This document shows, piece after piece, positions 40,477 through 51,205 of a stretch of 64,000 nt of DNA (position 1 is its first letter; each line of letters opens with the position of its first letter). The notes under the pieces were generated by a model that made no database searches, had not been told where the DNA came from, and saw only the letters and a program-made list of their open reading frames with translations. The DNA is from Pseudo-nitzschia pungens (lineage: Eukaryota > Bacillariophyta > Bacillariophyceae > Bacillariales > Bacillariaceae): the NCBI GenBank assembly GCA_037355855.1, contig CM074763.1:1860001-1924000 (forward strand), given 5' to 3'. A program made the translations under genes and the position numbers.

Positions 40477-43383
40477 TTATAACCCTGTCGCAATTTCGTT
40501 TCGATATTGCATCACACCAAAAAGAAAAGAAGCGCGGACAGTACTTCCGCCGGTGATTGCATTTCTTGTTTCTGTCAGCGAGTACGCACCGGCAGTGGCC
40601 TTGTTTCCATCCAGTGCAACGGGGACTGCAGAAGGGGGGAGGGTGGGAGGCTTTGAAGGGAGGAGTAATAACGGTTTGCTGCTGCGGTGAACCACCGATT
40701 AAGATTTCTTGCCCGGGTGGTTGCGTTGGGGCGTTGCAGACAATGGCGAAGGTGGTCGTGAATCCACTACAGGATGGGACCTCGTCTGCAAGATCTTGGT
40801 TGTAGCAAAACCCTCTCGAAGTTTGCTCACGGCAGAATCTACAATTGGGAATTGCGAGACAGCCCTCGCAATCATCTCCTTTTGGCGCACACGGGTCCGT
40901 CCACGGCGTGGGTGGAGAGGTTGGAGGTGGGTTGGTCGGAGTGATGGTCGGAGCGTTAGTGGGAGTAATACTCGGAGCGTTAGTGGGAGTAATAGTCGGA
41001 GCGTTAGTGGGAGTAATAGTCGGAGCATCAGTTAGAGTAACCTTTGGACCACTAGTTTCAGCCGGTAGCAGTGCAGTCTGTGCGATAAGACCTTGGGTAG
41101 CTAGATAGCCCTCACATGTCTTATCTGCCACTGAAACTTCGATAGCTTCCGAAAAAGGTTTCGAGGTCATCTTCTTCCGATCCTTCCATCGTTATTGCAG
41201 CTCGCAAGCATTTGTTTCCAGGATTTATTGTGATCACCAATGCGTCACAATCTTCGCTGGAGACACTGACACTGAATTCGGGAAGTGATTCATCAATTGG
41301 CTCCAGGCGCCGGATAGATCGACGGACTCCAGATCCTGACAAAAAGTCCGACACGTCTTCCTCACTCCCCCCGTTCAAGAAGATTGACACGACAAAATCC
41401 TCGATTTGCTTTTCGATCGTTTCGAGGTTGGTCTCTTGAGGAACGGCTAGGAAGATAGAAACGGTCGTGGTGACCGATGTCTCGTTTTGAGACCATGTCT
41501 CGTTTTGGAAGTCCTCTATTGTTCCCCTTTGAATCACATTATTTATAACGTAAACAATACCGTTACATGCCTCCAACATGTCAACGATCATTGGCAAATC
41601 GGTGACATCATTGCCATCTCCTGCAATATACACGTCATAATAGTCACAAAGAAAATCTGCAGGTTCCCAATTTGCCATGATAAGTGTTGTATTGCAGTAA
41701 CTATCGTCGAGTACATATTCAGGAGTCATATGATAGAGTAACTCTTCATTGTTGAGATATGGAAAAGAAACATTGGAATCCTCAAAAGTAGACGAAAATA
41801 CTTCGTTTGGAGGTGCAAACAGAGTGACGTTTGGACCACTGGTCAGTTCCTCCTGAAATCCAGCAATAGTGAGCATTCGACAGAGCGTTCCGAATGTTTT
41901 GCATACAATGTCGTCTGTGAAGGATGAGTGTTCATTTTCCAAACCGATGCAAAACACAGGATGTGAGCCCAGTGTGGAGCAACCGAGGACAACAAGCAGA
42001 GAATGTCGTGCCAATTTAAAAAAAAAAAAAAAAAACGATTCGCGCACGCAGTCACAAAAACGTACAGATAGGTTCACAGGTGTCGATTTCGTTGGATGGA
42101 GCAACTCCAAGCGCGGTCTCTGCGGGGAGACCAATGGCGGCAAGACTACTCTCGAATGTTTTGTCTTGCACCGAAAACTCCAAAATGGCGGAAAAGCGTT
42201 TGAGCTCAAGCTCAACGACGTTGTCTCCTCCCAGGACAACGATACATCGCACGCATTTCTTCCCGCGGGTTTTCTCAAATGGAAATGTGCTGCAATCCTC
42301 TTCAGAAGACCGTGCGGACAGCTCTTTGAGTAGAGCAGTGACATTTTGGGCTGCATACCCCACCGCAGGTCCGACTTCTGTTGCATTCTCTACAGCAAGT
42401 GTTCGGTTGCATAGTCCGTTCGCATCACTATCGACTCGATTTCCTTGGTCACTAAGGCAGCACACAAATTGATTCGAAGCTTCACATTGGTACGAGAATC
42501 GTCCCAGACCGATGGCCTGGCACTCACTGTCGCTTGTTGCCCCAGTGGTCGCCGTGCATCCTCTGGGTGCAAGACGTCGGATTCTTCCTCGTCGGACCAC
42601 CATGTTGTCGACGGGTAAGAAGGGGTCCTCGAAGATGTCCAGGGGGAGATCATTCTCTCTCGACAAGATGTCTCGAGCGGCTTCTTCGACCCGCGCATTC
42701 ACCGTTGTCAGCGTGGTAACAGCCGGGACCCTGAGCAAGATCACCGCAAGAAGCTGATCAGACATGGTGGTCGGCGCGGCAGATGGTGTGTTGGTTGTGG
42801 GAAGAAAGGTTGTGCTTTCGGTCCAGACATAACTCGGTGTGTAACTTATTATTTCTTCGCTCGGGTTTTTCGCTGGGTATTTCGCTCGGTACATTGCTCG
42901 GTACAGTTGCTCGGTGCGTTGCTCGGTGCGTTGCTCGGTGCGTTGGTTCCTTTTTCGCTCGGTGCATTGCTCAGGTACATTGCTCGGTGCATTGCTCGGT
43001 GCATTGCTGGGTACGTTGGTTGGTACGTTGGTTGGTACTTTGGTTGGCACTTTGGTTGGCGCTTTGGTTGGCGCTTTGGTTGGTACGTTGGTTGGTGCTT
43101 TGGTTGGTGCTTTGGTTGGTACTCTTGGTTGGCTGCTTTGGTTGGTACGCTTGGTTGGTGCTTTGGTTGGTGCTTTAGTTGGTGCTTTGGTTGGTACTCT
43201 GGTTGGTGCTTTAGTCGGTACTCTGGTAGGCGTTTGGGTAGGCACTCTGGTGGGATTCTTCGTGGGGGTTCTCGTTGGCTCGGGCGTGGCAGCGCAAAAA
43301 TTGAATAGACCTGAGGAACCGCAGACCGTAACGGTTGCTAGAATCGCGAGTCCGATGCGACCTACTCCTTTGTTGTACCTCAT
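40477..43383 (-). CDS. PT-linker / FAS1 / PSI-like surface protein, frame broken twice
   Basis: Read as one gene. Exon 1 (43383 down to 42066) has a signal peptide (GLAILATVTVCGSSGLFNFC), a long KAPTKAPT/NVPSNAPS linker, and a cysteine-containing domain ending FSAILEFSVQDKTFESSLA. A 151-nt GT-AG intron (42065-41915) joins it to a fasciclin (FAS1) domain: NVTLFAPPNEVFSSTF, LLYHMTPEYVLDD, NGIVYVINNVIQRG. A second copy of the exon-1 domain follows and runs into a different frame at about 41150 (DDLET to KPFSEAIEVSVADKT). After an ITPTNAPTITPTNAP linker comes the PSI-like cysteine module (DPCAPKGDDCEGCLA). Near a C6 run at about 40640 the coherent tail moves to yet another frame and ends at 40477. 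FAS1 proteins mediate adhesion. Two base errors or a young pseudogene would both explain the breaks. Confidence 0.6.
41915..42065 (-). other. Intron joining the N-terminal domain to FAS1 (151 nt)
   Basis: Donor GTACGT (42065), an 18-base T run in the middle, acceptor TTCACAG (41915). Splicing turns the otherwise truncated end CEPICTFL into CEPI-YDDIVCKTFGTLC, a natural FAS1 beginning. The FAS1 frame has no ATG of its own after the T run, which supports the join. Confidence 0.65.
42890..43260 (-). repeat. PT/PS 12-bp minisatellite in the surface-protein linker
   Basis: Tandem 12-bp units encoding KAPT, NVPT and NAPS. The pattern leaves and re-enters the main frame at about 43130-43150 (RTNQSSQPR) and at about 42850-42960 (TEQRTEQRTEQ, where the other frames read NAPSNAPSNAPS and VPSNVPSEIPSEKPE). 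The overall frame stays open. Confidence 0.8.
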
Positions 43384-44861
43384 TTTTTTTTCTTGCCTGC
43401 TCTCGTGCTAACAATTTTCGAGTACGAGGACACTCAAGAATTTGGTTGGTGTCGTGTTGTGTTGTGTTTTGTGTTTTGTGTTCTCTCGATAATGAGTATA
43501 TCGTTTCCTCTCGGCAAGGTTGGATACCTGGGCTCGTGCTCGTGCTTGTGCTCGGGCTGGTTCTCGTTCTCGTTCTCGGGTTGGCTGTCTGCAAGTGCAA
43601 GGATCGAAAGAGATTCTTGCTCCGTTCGTTCGTTCGTTCGTTTAAATTGTTAGCTCGACGCGAGTTGAGCTCTGGCAATTCCTGCGCACCAACAATCAAA
43701 GCACTGTGTAACCCGATGGGTGATGGCGTGACCTATCCAGTATTGGAGCGGGTGGGGATGGTGGAAAATGTAGGCAATGTTGTGATCACAAACCAACCTC
43801 TCCTCGACGGTTAAGTCTTTGGCTAATAAATATCAATGGAAGGCGGCGAAAATGGAACTGGACGACTTTATCTAAAAGGTTTTTTGGTGTTTACCGCGAC
43901 TCCTGCATTGAACGGAAGTAGAAAGCTTTCGCTGTATCGTAGGATGAAGTTTTCGTCGAAGCGCCTTGCAAAGAAAATTCACAGAAATCTTGCCCGCCAG
44001 AATACGGATTGCAAAACGTGTTTTTGGTGCAAGTAAGACCTTAGTTAAAAGGTTGCTCGTACCGTACTCCTACCGTAGTATCTTACTTGCAATAGTAGCT
44101 GTAGTAAATAAACCCTGTGCTTTGTGCCTAAACTACGGTAGGACCATCAGAACTAGGTAAGAGGATCGTTAAGCCCACAATGCCGTGCTGTTTCTAAGAA
44201 CTTTTAGTACTGGTATGGTATAATGACACGTACCTTCGGGTTCCGAATGAACACACTAAACTTCACTCTGACAATGTCGGACTAGGACCTACTAACTAGT
44301 GTTAAAAGAACCACTTTGACACCCTCCGTTGAAAATTCATTATAGCCGAGTTGAGCCACGTTAAGCAGATAACAAGATTAATATGAAATTCACCGAGCAC
44401 GTATGTATCTTCGCCATAGTCACCTATGGATGGACGTGGTCAACTTTACGAAATCTGTTTCCTAAAAATACTATGAATTGCCCATATTCCATTCCAAAAT
44501 GTCATCGTTTGTCGACACAGAATATCGATTCGGGACACTGTGCATCGAAGATTGAACCGCCGATTTTTGTACGCGTGAATAGGCCCTTGTCGCCGAAAGA
44601 ATTTTTTCTCAAGCGAAGGATTCCACGATTACTAACGTTTTTCGCGTAACCTTACCGCATTTCGAGTATCACATCATAATATTACGATCAAAATTGGTGC
44701 ATACGGTAACTTACCAGTACCATTATGTTACAGCTGGCAATCATTCAAGGTGCGAGTAGACGAGTTTTTTTCGCTTTTCTGGAATTTTCTTCCACGATCG
44801 TTCTTCTGTGTCTCACAGGGCTTTCTTTTTTTCAACAGAGTGTAAGTACTTCGTACTACGG

Positions 44862-44939
44862 AATTCCTATCAGCTGTCCCCGGCTTCCGTAGAAACGAGT
44901 AGTTGGGGATGTAGAACCGGGGGACGGCTGATAGGAATT
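44862..44939. repeat. Fold-back (MITE-like) element, copy 2, inverted
   Basis: Its reverse complement matches copy 1 (6124-6202) over the full 78-79 bp including the loop (TTCTACATCC.CAACTACT). The arms here are less perfect (CAGCTGTCCCC.GG against CCGGGGGACGGCTG), so it has diverged from a perfect hairpin. Confidence 0.85.
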
Positions 44940-45820
44940 TTGTAGTATTTGAGAATGTCATTTACGAGTACTCGTAAGGCTTACCAGGTATCGTACTTAT
45001 TACGTAATACTTCGTACAACTAATACCGTTGCAGTCACCACTTTCAAGAACTAGTACCAGCTTCTTTTCTTGCTACTTTGCTGGTGTGCTACCGGTATGA
45101 TGAGAAAAATACCAATAACTTTGGAACTCCAAATTGATGAGTAGTCTACTTGGACACCACCAACCATCATCGCACTTACTACTACTAGTACTAGTACTAC
45201 TACTACTTTCTTGTCATCGTATCTCTACCACCATGCAACAAAGTTTGTCTAAAACCAACAAGCCTACAAGTAGTAGTACTACTAGTAGAGTAGTAATACT
45301 ACTAGTACCACTTGTAGTAGTACTGGTTGCAGAATTAGGTTGTACTTCGTATCATGCAGCAATTCTTATTATGATCAGCATTTCAATAGAACAGCTCTTT
45401 TGTGTTCAGTAGACTGAGTTGTTCTGCCTAGCCTGATCCGACTTACTAGGGATAAGGTTATATTCGTGTCAATACGTGAATAGTGAAAATAATCTTACCC
45501 ACTCGTACCCCGGCTGCCAACGACGACGACACTAGTATCATTAGTACAGCACCGTAACCTTACTCGTACGAGTAACGCATGACTCACGCACTCCATCCGC
45601 CGATTTCCCATCAATCACCCATAAGGTTCACGTCGGAGTGACAGATTGTTGCCTCACTATCTGACCAAATACCTCCTCCCAGTAATGGAAACCTCCTCAA
45701 CGAAAGTTACAACCTATTCGTAAACACTATAAACCGACTGTTTGCAACAACTCCTGTTGAAATCAGTGACTTACATCCATAGCTTTGGCCCCCTGTAGTT
45801 AGTGGTTTTTTCAAAAAATG

Positions 45821-46084
45821 GCCAAAAATTGATCCATCATGGTAAATGTAGACACTGGTACATTTTCTACACGGGACCATACGATCGAGTGACAGCATCT
45901 ACATTTTCTACACGCCGAGTGACAGCATGTTGAACAAAAAACTGAATTCGAAACGAAACGAAAAAAATGAGTTCTGTTTTTTGCTATGCGCGCATATCAT
46001 GTTCTTTTTACTGCGCGCAAGCTGGAAAACCTGGAAAACCATGCCGGCTCGATGCTGTCACTCAAAAACACACAATTTTTGGCC
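45821..46084. repeat. Short inverted and direct repeats
   Basis: GGCCAAAAATTG (about 45821) recurs inverted as CAATTTTTGGCC (about 46073). GAGTGACAGCATC occurs directly at about 45895 and 45919 and inverted at about 46050, and TACATTTTCTACACG occurs twice (about 45858 and 45900). This may be the remnant of a small inverted-repeat element. Confidence 0.55.
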
Positions 46085-46376
46085 CAATTTCTGTATTCTG
46101 GAGCTTACTAAGGGAAGAATAAGCAAGATACTGTACGACGATGGAAAACATCATCTCTTGTTATCATCGTCATCATCCAATCACATTATTCGTAAAAGGA
46201 CTCGTATCCACAAGTACGTAACCTTACTTGTACATGAGCTTTGCAAGGAGGCAGGAAGAAACGAGAGAGAAAAATTGAACGACAATTCAAGCGCATGCTC
46301 ACAACTGCAACAATCCCAGTGGTAACATTAATTTACCATCAGCTGAAACAACAAAACAACAAATCGCCTTGACAAT

Positions 46377-46407
<31 letters not shown>

Positions 46408-46416
46408 GGCACGAAG

Positions 46417-47655
46417 ATGAGATCGATCACTGTGTCGATCACTGTGTCAGGCCTTGCCGCAATCTCGATGATGGGGATGATGATTGGCTGGCTTCCCCTG
46501 ATGTGCTACTCGTGGATACCAACCCCCACAACGACAACCAAATTGCCACAACCTCCTCGGAAAGCTATGGCAATAATAGAAGGAACCTTTGCATCCACGT
46601 CCACGTCCACGTCCACGTCCAGATCTAGAAACAGATCTCGAAACAGGTCCAAATCCACCGCGCTCTCTGGTTCTTCTTCCTCACCGAACATCGACACAAA
46701 CTCCAACTCCGACACCACCCTCGAGCTCCTGCAGGACCTGCCCCTCGTCCCCAAGGAAGTCCTGTCCAAGTTCCTGGCATCCGTCGGGGACACCCTGACC
46801 CGCGCCAACCTCCAGGCGGGATACGAGGCGGGGGCTGTTTCGTCCGACGAGATGGAGGAGATTGCGGCCCGGATGCCCGGCCTCGATCTCGCCACCAATG
46901 CGTCTGCGACTGGGACTTCGAAAGCAACGACAACGATGCCGTCGGTCCAGTCCGTGGAGAGTCTCAAGGCCGCCTGGGACGATGCGGCGGAGGGACAGCC
47001 CTGGCCCGTCCGCAAGCTCTGCGGCCTCGCAGGGCCGACGGTGGTCGGACTGGTGGCCAAGCTCCAGGAGAAGGCGGTGAAGCAGGCTTCCTCCATGGCC
47101 TGGATCAACGGTGCCGCCCTGTCCGTCCTGCAGGCCAACGCCACGATCGTGGAGCTCTTGTCGGTGCCGTCATCGCCGGAGTTGGTGGACGGAAGCATCC
47201 CCAGCAAATCTGCAACCAAACTGCGGTTCAACAACACGCGGGCCCGGTTCGAACCCGACAAGGGTGTGTGGAGCGCTTCGATGGACGTCTTTGACGAAGC
47301 CCGACGAGTCGTCGCCTCCGACGAGGACGTCGACGTCGCAGTGCCGCCGTCCGAAGGAGAAGGTCGGGAGCCTTCCGCGGCCCAGACCGCACTGGAAGCT
47401 CTGATGAGCGAGGACTCCGACGGGGACAACCCCGACGACCTTTTGACGCTGACGGTGGGGGTCGTGGATCCGGCATCGTCGCCTTTGGGGTCGACCGACG
47501 CGACAGCGACAGAAATAGCGACACCCATGGCGGCACCCGGATCCTCTCCGATCGGGCTGGTCAATGCCTACTTTGTGCCGGAGGAGGAAATCAAGATATT
47601 GGTCGTGGAGATCGATGGGGTGCTGCACAACGTCACCTGGAAGGGTTTGGATTGA
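46417..47655 (+). CDS. Secretory or plastid-targeted protein, unknown function
   Basis: The start is ATG 46417 (MRSITVSITVSGLAAISM); an in-frame ATG at 46369 only adds a poly-Thr run from an ACA microsatellite. The signal peptide (GLAAISMMGMMIGWLPLMCYS) is followed by Trp; an aromatic at +1 is accepted in diatom plastid presequences. A low-complexity STSTSTSRSRNRSRNRS stretch from a TCCACG repeat follows. The folded part begins around LELLQDLPLVPKEVLSKFLA and includes WPVRKLCGLAGPTVVGLVAK and AWINGAALSVLQANATIVEL, then an acidic linker and a beta-like end (IKILVVEIDGVLHNVTWKGLD). I recognise no family. Length is about 412 residues and codon use is strongly C-ending. Confidence 0.75.
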   Translation: MRSITVSITVSGLAAISMMGMMIGWLPLMCYSWIPTPTTTTKLPQPPRKAMAIIEGTFASTSTSTSTSRSRNRSRNRSKSTALSGSSSSPNIDTNSNSDTTLELLQDLPLVPKEVLSKFLASVGDTLTRANLQAGYEAGAVSSDEMEEIAARMPGLDLATNASATGTSKATTTMPSVQSVESLKAAWDDAAEGQPWPVRKLCGLAGPTVVGLVAKLQEKAVKQASSMAWINGAALSVLQANATIVELLSVPSSPELVDGSIPSKSATKLRFNNTRARFEPDKGVWSASMDVFDEARRVVASDEDVDVAVPPSEGEGREPSAAQTALEALMSEDSDGDNPDDLLTLTVGVVDPASSPLGSTDATATEIATPMAAPGSSPIGLVNAYFVPEEEIKILVVEIDGVLHNVTWKGLD

Positions 47656-48209
47656 GGAATGGGCATGGTCGACGGATCGATGGATGGATGGATGAATAGA
47701 TTCATGCATGGATGGAATTGCTTGCTGAAAAAGGGTCGACCCAAATCTCGGCAGATTGGTGTCGTAGTGCCACAAGCACCCACAAAGCTTTCGCCGAAAC
47801 CTTTTGTTGTTTGAAAACGAAGCATCGTTTGAGCACCGGGATTGAGGTTCCCGCTGGACGTTTGCTCACGGTTTGCCGGCAGCTACGAATGCTATCTGGT
47901 ACAACAACGCCATTCGAGATCCTTGCGCGATTCACCTCGGTCTGCCTTGCGCTCTACGCTATCGTTCGCGAACACGTGGTGCACTATCCCGGTTCTGCAA
48001 TGAAGTAAGTTGCGGGTAGTACAATAACAACTACTTAAAGCAGAAAATCATATTCCCTTTACGTTCGTTGGAAACCGCACCGCTTCCTCTTTCTACGGAG
48101 GTGCGTGTAGTGCAATGCTATCCAAACCCAGAAAAGAAGCCAAAAAATGTCGCGGCCGGCCTTGCACGTAGTGTTGTATGCATGTGGTTGGTATGACTAT
48201 TTAGCGCCT
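47656..48209. other. Intergenic region between converging genes
   Basis: Nothing is recognised apart from a GATGGATG run at about 47680-47695 and the 3' flanks of the two genes. Confidence 0.6.
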
Positions 48210-50194
48210 TTACCAGTGGCCCAGTGCATTGCAATGATTGTAGAGCGCGTTTTGGGTCCGGAAGATTTTGTAGCAGACCTCGCACTGCAGTTGATGGGCA
48301 TCTCGGCAGTGTTGGTTCAGCGCGTGCGTGTTGATGAATGTTCGATCGCACTCCTGGCACGTGTACGATATCGATTGCTGCCGCTTGCAATGGATCTTGG
48401 CTTCGTACGCTTTGGTCTTCTCGTGCATCGCGTCGGTGATAGTGGCTCTTTCCACGTCGTGTTTTTCAATGGATTTGAGCAGCGAACTCCGGAATTTCAG
48501 GAGCCGCGCAATGTCGGCATCGCACTCCAAGAGAGACCGGCGAGAATCTTCTTCACCCTCTCCGTACGGAGACATTGCACGTGATTGGTAACCTCTTCCC
48601 ACCATGTATTGCGGATGTCGGAGGATTTTTTTCAGTTCGTCAATCGTACAGTCTCTGCGGAACATCTGTGTGTTGCCCTGCGAAGGAAGGTGAACCGTGG
48701 TGCCGATCGTCCGGGTGGTGTAATAGACATTGACTCGTTCGTGGAATTGATTGCGAAAGGAAATGACCCGACTCACCTCGTTGCACATAATCTCTTCCAG
48801 TTCAAAAGCCGAAGCAAGTCGGCGAAGAAAGTCGAGTTTCCATGAGCCCTGCTCATCGGTTCCAATGGTAGGGTTATGAAAGGCGCCGGAACTTTCGATG
48901 GGCTTTAACATGCTCTTGCCGTTGCGGCGGTCAAATATCCATCCCTCCGTTCCAACAACTCGGTAGAATGACACTCCGGTCGAGGCAGAGGTAATTTTTT
49001 TGTCGCAATACAGCCGATCCCCTGTATCAAAAACTCTGTCGGTTCTCGTTTCAGCTCGGTCTATTGGTTGACGTCGAAGAGCGAGACCGTGCGGTTCGTT
49101 TCGAATTTCAAAGCCCCATCGTCCATCCACAATTGGGAGAGATCTCACGAGTGGGCCTGTATCACAAAGCTTACCGAAAATCCAACCCGTACCATCATTA
49201 AGACGAAGGAAAGGTCCACATCCATCACGTTTGGGATATGTGTCGCGAACGACGTCGCAACAGACGACATCGTTTTTGAATACTGAAATCCTGAGATTTT
49301 CAGTGTCTGAGCGAGCAGTGGTAGGTCTTTCACGAACCCCAATGTTTGCGAGAAGTTCGTACGCAAAGAGACCCGTTTGAACAGCAGACTCCGGCAAAAT
49401 CATGTATACGATCCTGCCATTCCCGCAGATTCTCTTGTCAAATACCCAGCCACTTGTGCCTTGGACACGGTATGACGCTACACCAGTGATCGGGTGGACA
49501 ACCTTTCTGTCACAGTAAATCTTTCGATTCGGGCGGTATACAACTTGTGGCTCTACCGTATCACTCTTGTCAAACGGATGGTTTCGGAGAGCTATTCCAA
49601 GGTAGTAGTTATCGACAACGAAGCACCAAAGGCCAATCTCCACCGGCAAACGTTCGAGCAGGGTCTCCCCATACTTTTTCTGAAAGACCCATCCGGTGTT
49701 GTCGGTAAGTCTGAGAAACGGTCCATTGGTGCTGGTCGGAAACCGAGAAGGGCGAACCAGGTCGACCGAAACGAGTTGATCCGGCTTGAACGAACGCCCA
49801 TCTTTCCTTTCGTCAAGGACGTTGATCGAGGTACAAACCTGTACATCCTTAAGTACGCGATAAACGGCGCACTTATGCTCGTCCGATTTATCGCCGGGAA
49901 TGCTCTGCATGTTGTTGTTTTTCCTTCGGCATTCGGTGTATGCACGGCACCAGTGCAGTTGCTCGAATCCTGCCCTGTTCTTGCAATCGACTTGCAATTT
50001 AGTTTGTGAAAGTTTCGCCTCGATGAAACAGTCCTCGTTCCTAAAGATTCGTGCTCGAAAATGTCGGTTCCCTGCGTTTGTACGGCTTCGGATTGTCTGT
50101 GTTCGATGTTGAGTTGATGATCGATTTGACTGGTGTGTGTTTTATTCCGAAATTCATTGACTTCCGAGACGTGCGGTGGTAGATTATTGGACAA
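48210..50194 (-). CDS. SH3b-like repeat protein with C-terminal C2H2 zinc fingers
   Basis: Four SH3-like repeats are visible: GPFLRLTDNTGWVFQKK, ASYRVQGTSGWVFDKR, GPFLRLNDGTGWIFGKL and SFYRVVGTEGWIFDRR, each about 60-100 residues apart. A helical segment (LLKFRSSLLKSIEKHDVERATI) follows, then two C2H2 zinc fingers at the extreme C-terminus (CQECDRTFINTHALNQHCRDAH and CEVCYKIFRTQNALYNHC... with a final GH). The main frame starts without ATG. The ATG at 50194 (MSNNLPPHVSEVNEF) joined through a 50-nt intron (49980-50029) gives a complete start. The combination is unusual; the fingers suggest nucleic-acid or protein binding, and the function is not known to me. Confidence 0.75.
49980..50029 (-). 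other. Inferred short intron (50 nt)
   Basis: GTTTCATCG (donor at 50029) to GATTGCAAG (acceptor ending 49980), phase 0. It joins ESLGTRT to NRAGFEQLHWCRAYTEC. Without it, the large frame has only a TTG near its beginning. Confidence 0.5.
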
Positions 50195-50767
50195 CTCTGG
50201 GAACCTGAGAAGTGAGGAAAGTGGTGTCAGAAGAAAATGAGGAATTAGAAGAATGAATACCAGGGGTCGTAATAAGAGATGAAGAATCTTAATTACTGCC
50301 TGTCACAACTTGCGTGAGTACGTGTACTTGTACTAAGAAACAAAAAAATAATCAATCAGTACCCCACCTCGCCATCGCCAAGCACATTACTTCGTTCGAA
50401 GTATTATTTGTGAAAAAAGTCCGAACACCCATTGTTGGTTGGTAAGCCCTTTGTTTAGGCCCTCATACGGGGCAACCCATATTAGGTGTTCGGTACAAAT
50501 GTACCGGTAAGATTATGGAACAACCAGAAAGGAAAGATTGCAAGTACGTAAGGTTTTTACCTCGTAAGGCTACTTGTACAAGCACTCCTACATACTGGTA
50601 CAACATGGTACCCGTACATACCTTAGGTCTGTGGTTTTGATTGAGCAACAGCATTCTATTGCCCAAAATATCACTATGCCCCAAATATATCTTTATGTCC
50701 TGAGAACTCAAAGTAATTATGACTAACGTAACAACCCCATCCCTATTTGTGACATATACCTTACCCT
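50195..50767. other. Intergenic region, no gene seen
   Basis: A/T-rich DNA with a few GTAC and ACCGGTAA strings; nothing is recognised. Confidence 0.6.
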
Positions 50768-51205
50768 TCATGGAACCACAGAATTTTGCGAATCTGCGTG
50801 GCATTCGGATGGGGTGGGGGTTTCGATGGAGGTGAAGTTTTCGGTTCCTGGGGTGTTACGTTTGGAGAGGCCAATGGCGACTTTGGTGAAGGTGTCGTTG
50901 GGGATTTCGATGTAGGTTGCTTGGTGGATGTCGTCGGTAAGGAGGGCGATGAGTTTGGTTTGGTCGTTGTTGAAGGTCGGGGTGATGCTATGGATGATAG
51001 CGGTGCGGTTGTTGGAGATGATGATCCAGCGCATGGATGGTTCGTTTTGGACGGAGGCTGCGATAGTCTCGGATCCGATGTGGGTTAGGCGTTGGGTTTT
51101 TTTCTCGGAGGCTAGGAAGGATGTTCCTGGGAGGTTGGAGAAGGTGGAGTGGGAGTGGGTGCTTGCTTTGAGGCGAGCGGCGGCGAGTTGGGCGGTGGAT
51201 GTCAT
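50768..51205 (-). CDS. Hypothetical 145-residue protein
   Basis: The frame from MTSTAQLAAARLKAST to SECHADSQNSVVP reads like protein (alternating beta-like segments MRWIIISNNRTAIIHSI, KLIALLTDDIHQATYIEI, FTKVAIGLSKRN). I do not recognise the family. The coding strand is unusually poor in G, so the plus strand is G/T-rich here and for about 700 bases on either side of the retrotransposon insertion upstream. The retrotransposon sits about 490 bp before the start codon and could affect expression. Confidence 0.5.
   Translation of the reverse strand: MTSTAQLAAARLKASTHSHSTFSNLPGTSFLASEKKTQRLTHIGSETIAASVQNEPSMRWIIISNNRTAIIHSITPTFNNDQTKLIALLTDDIHQATYIEIPNDTFTKVAIGLSKRNTPGTENFTSIETPTPSECHADSQNSVVP

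Larger units (their letters stand above)
43384..46416. other. Intergenic region with fold-back copy 2 and inverted strings
   Basis: No gene is supported in 3 kb. It holds the fold-back element (44862-44939), TACTAG-type runs at about 45178-45310, GTAACCTTAC at 44646, 45554 and 46218, the GAGTGACAGCATC repeats at 45889-46062, and an ACA repeat just before the next gene. Confidence 0.55.

Noticed and set aside
41121..42386. 421-residue frame taken as a stand-alone gene from its first ATG
   Set aside because: Its first 110 residues are the antisense-phase shadow of the preceding exon and run through a T18 tract; the intron model gives a better FAS1 start.
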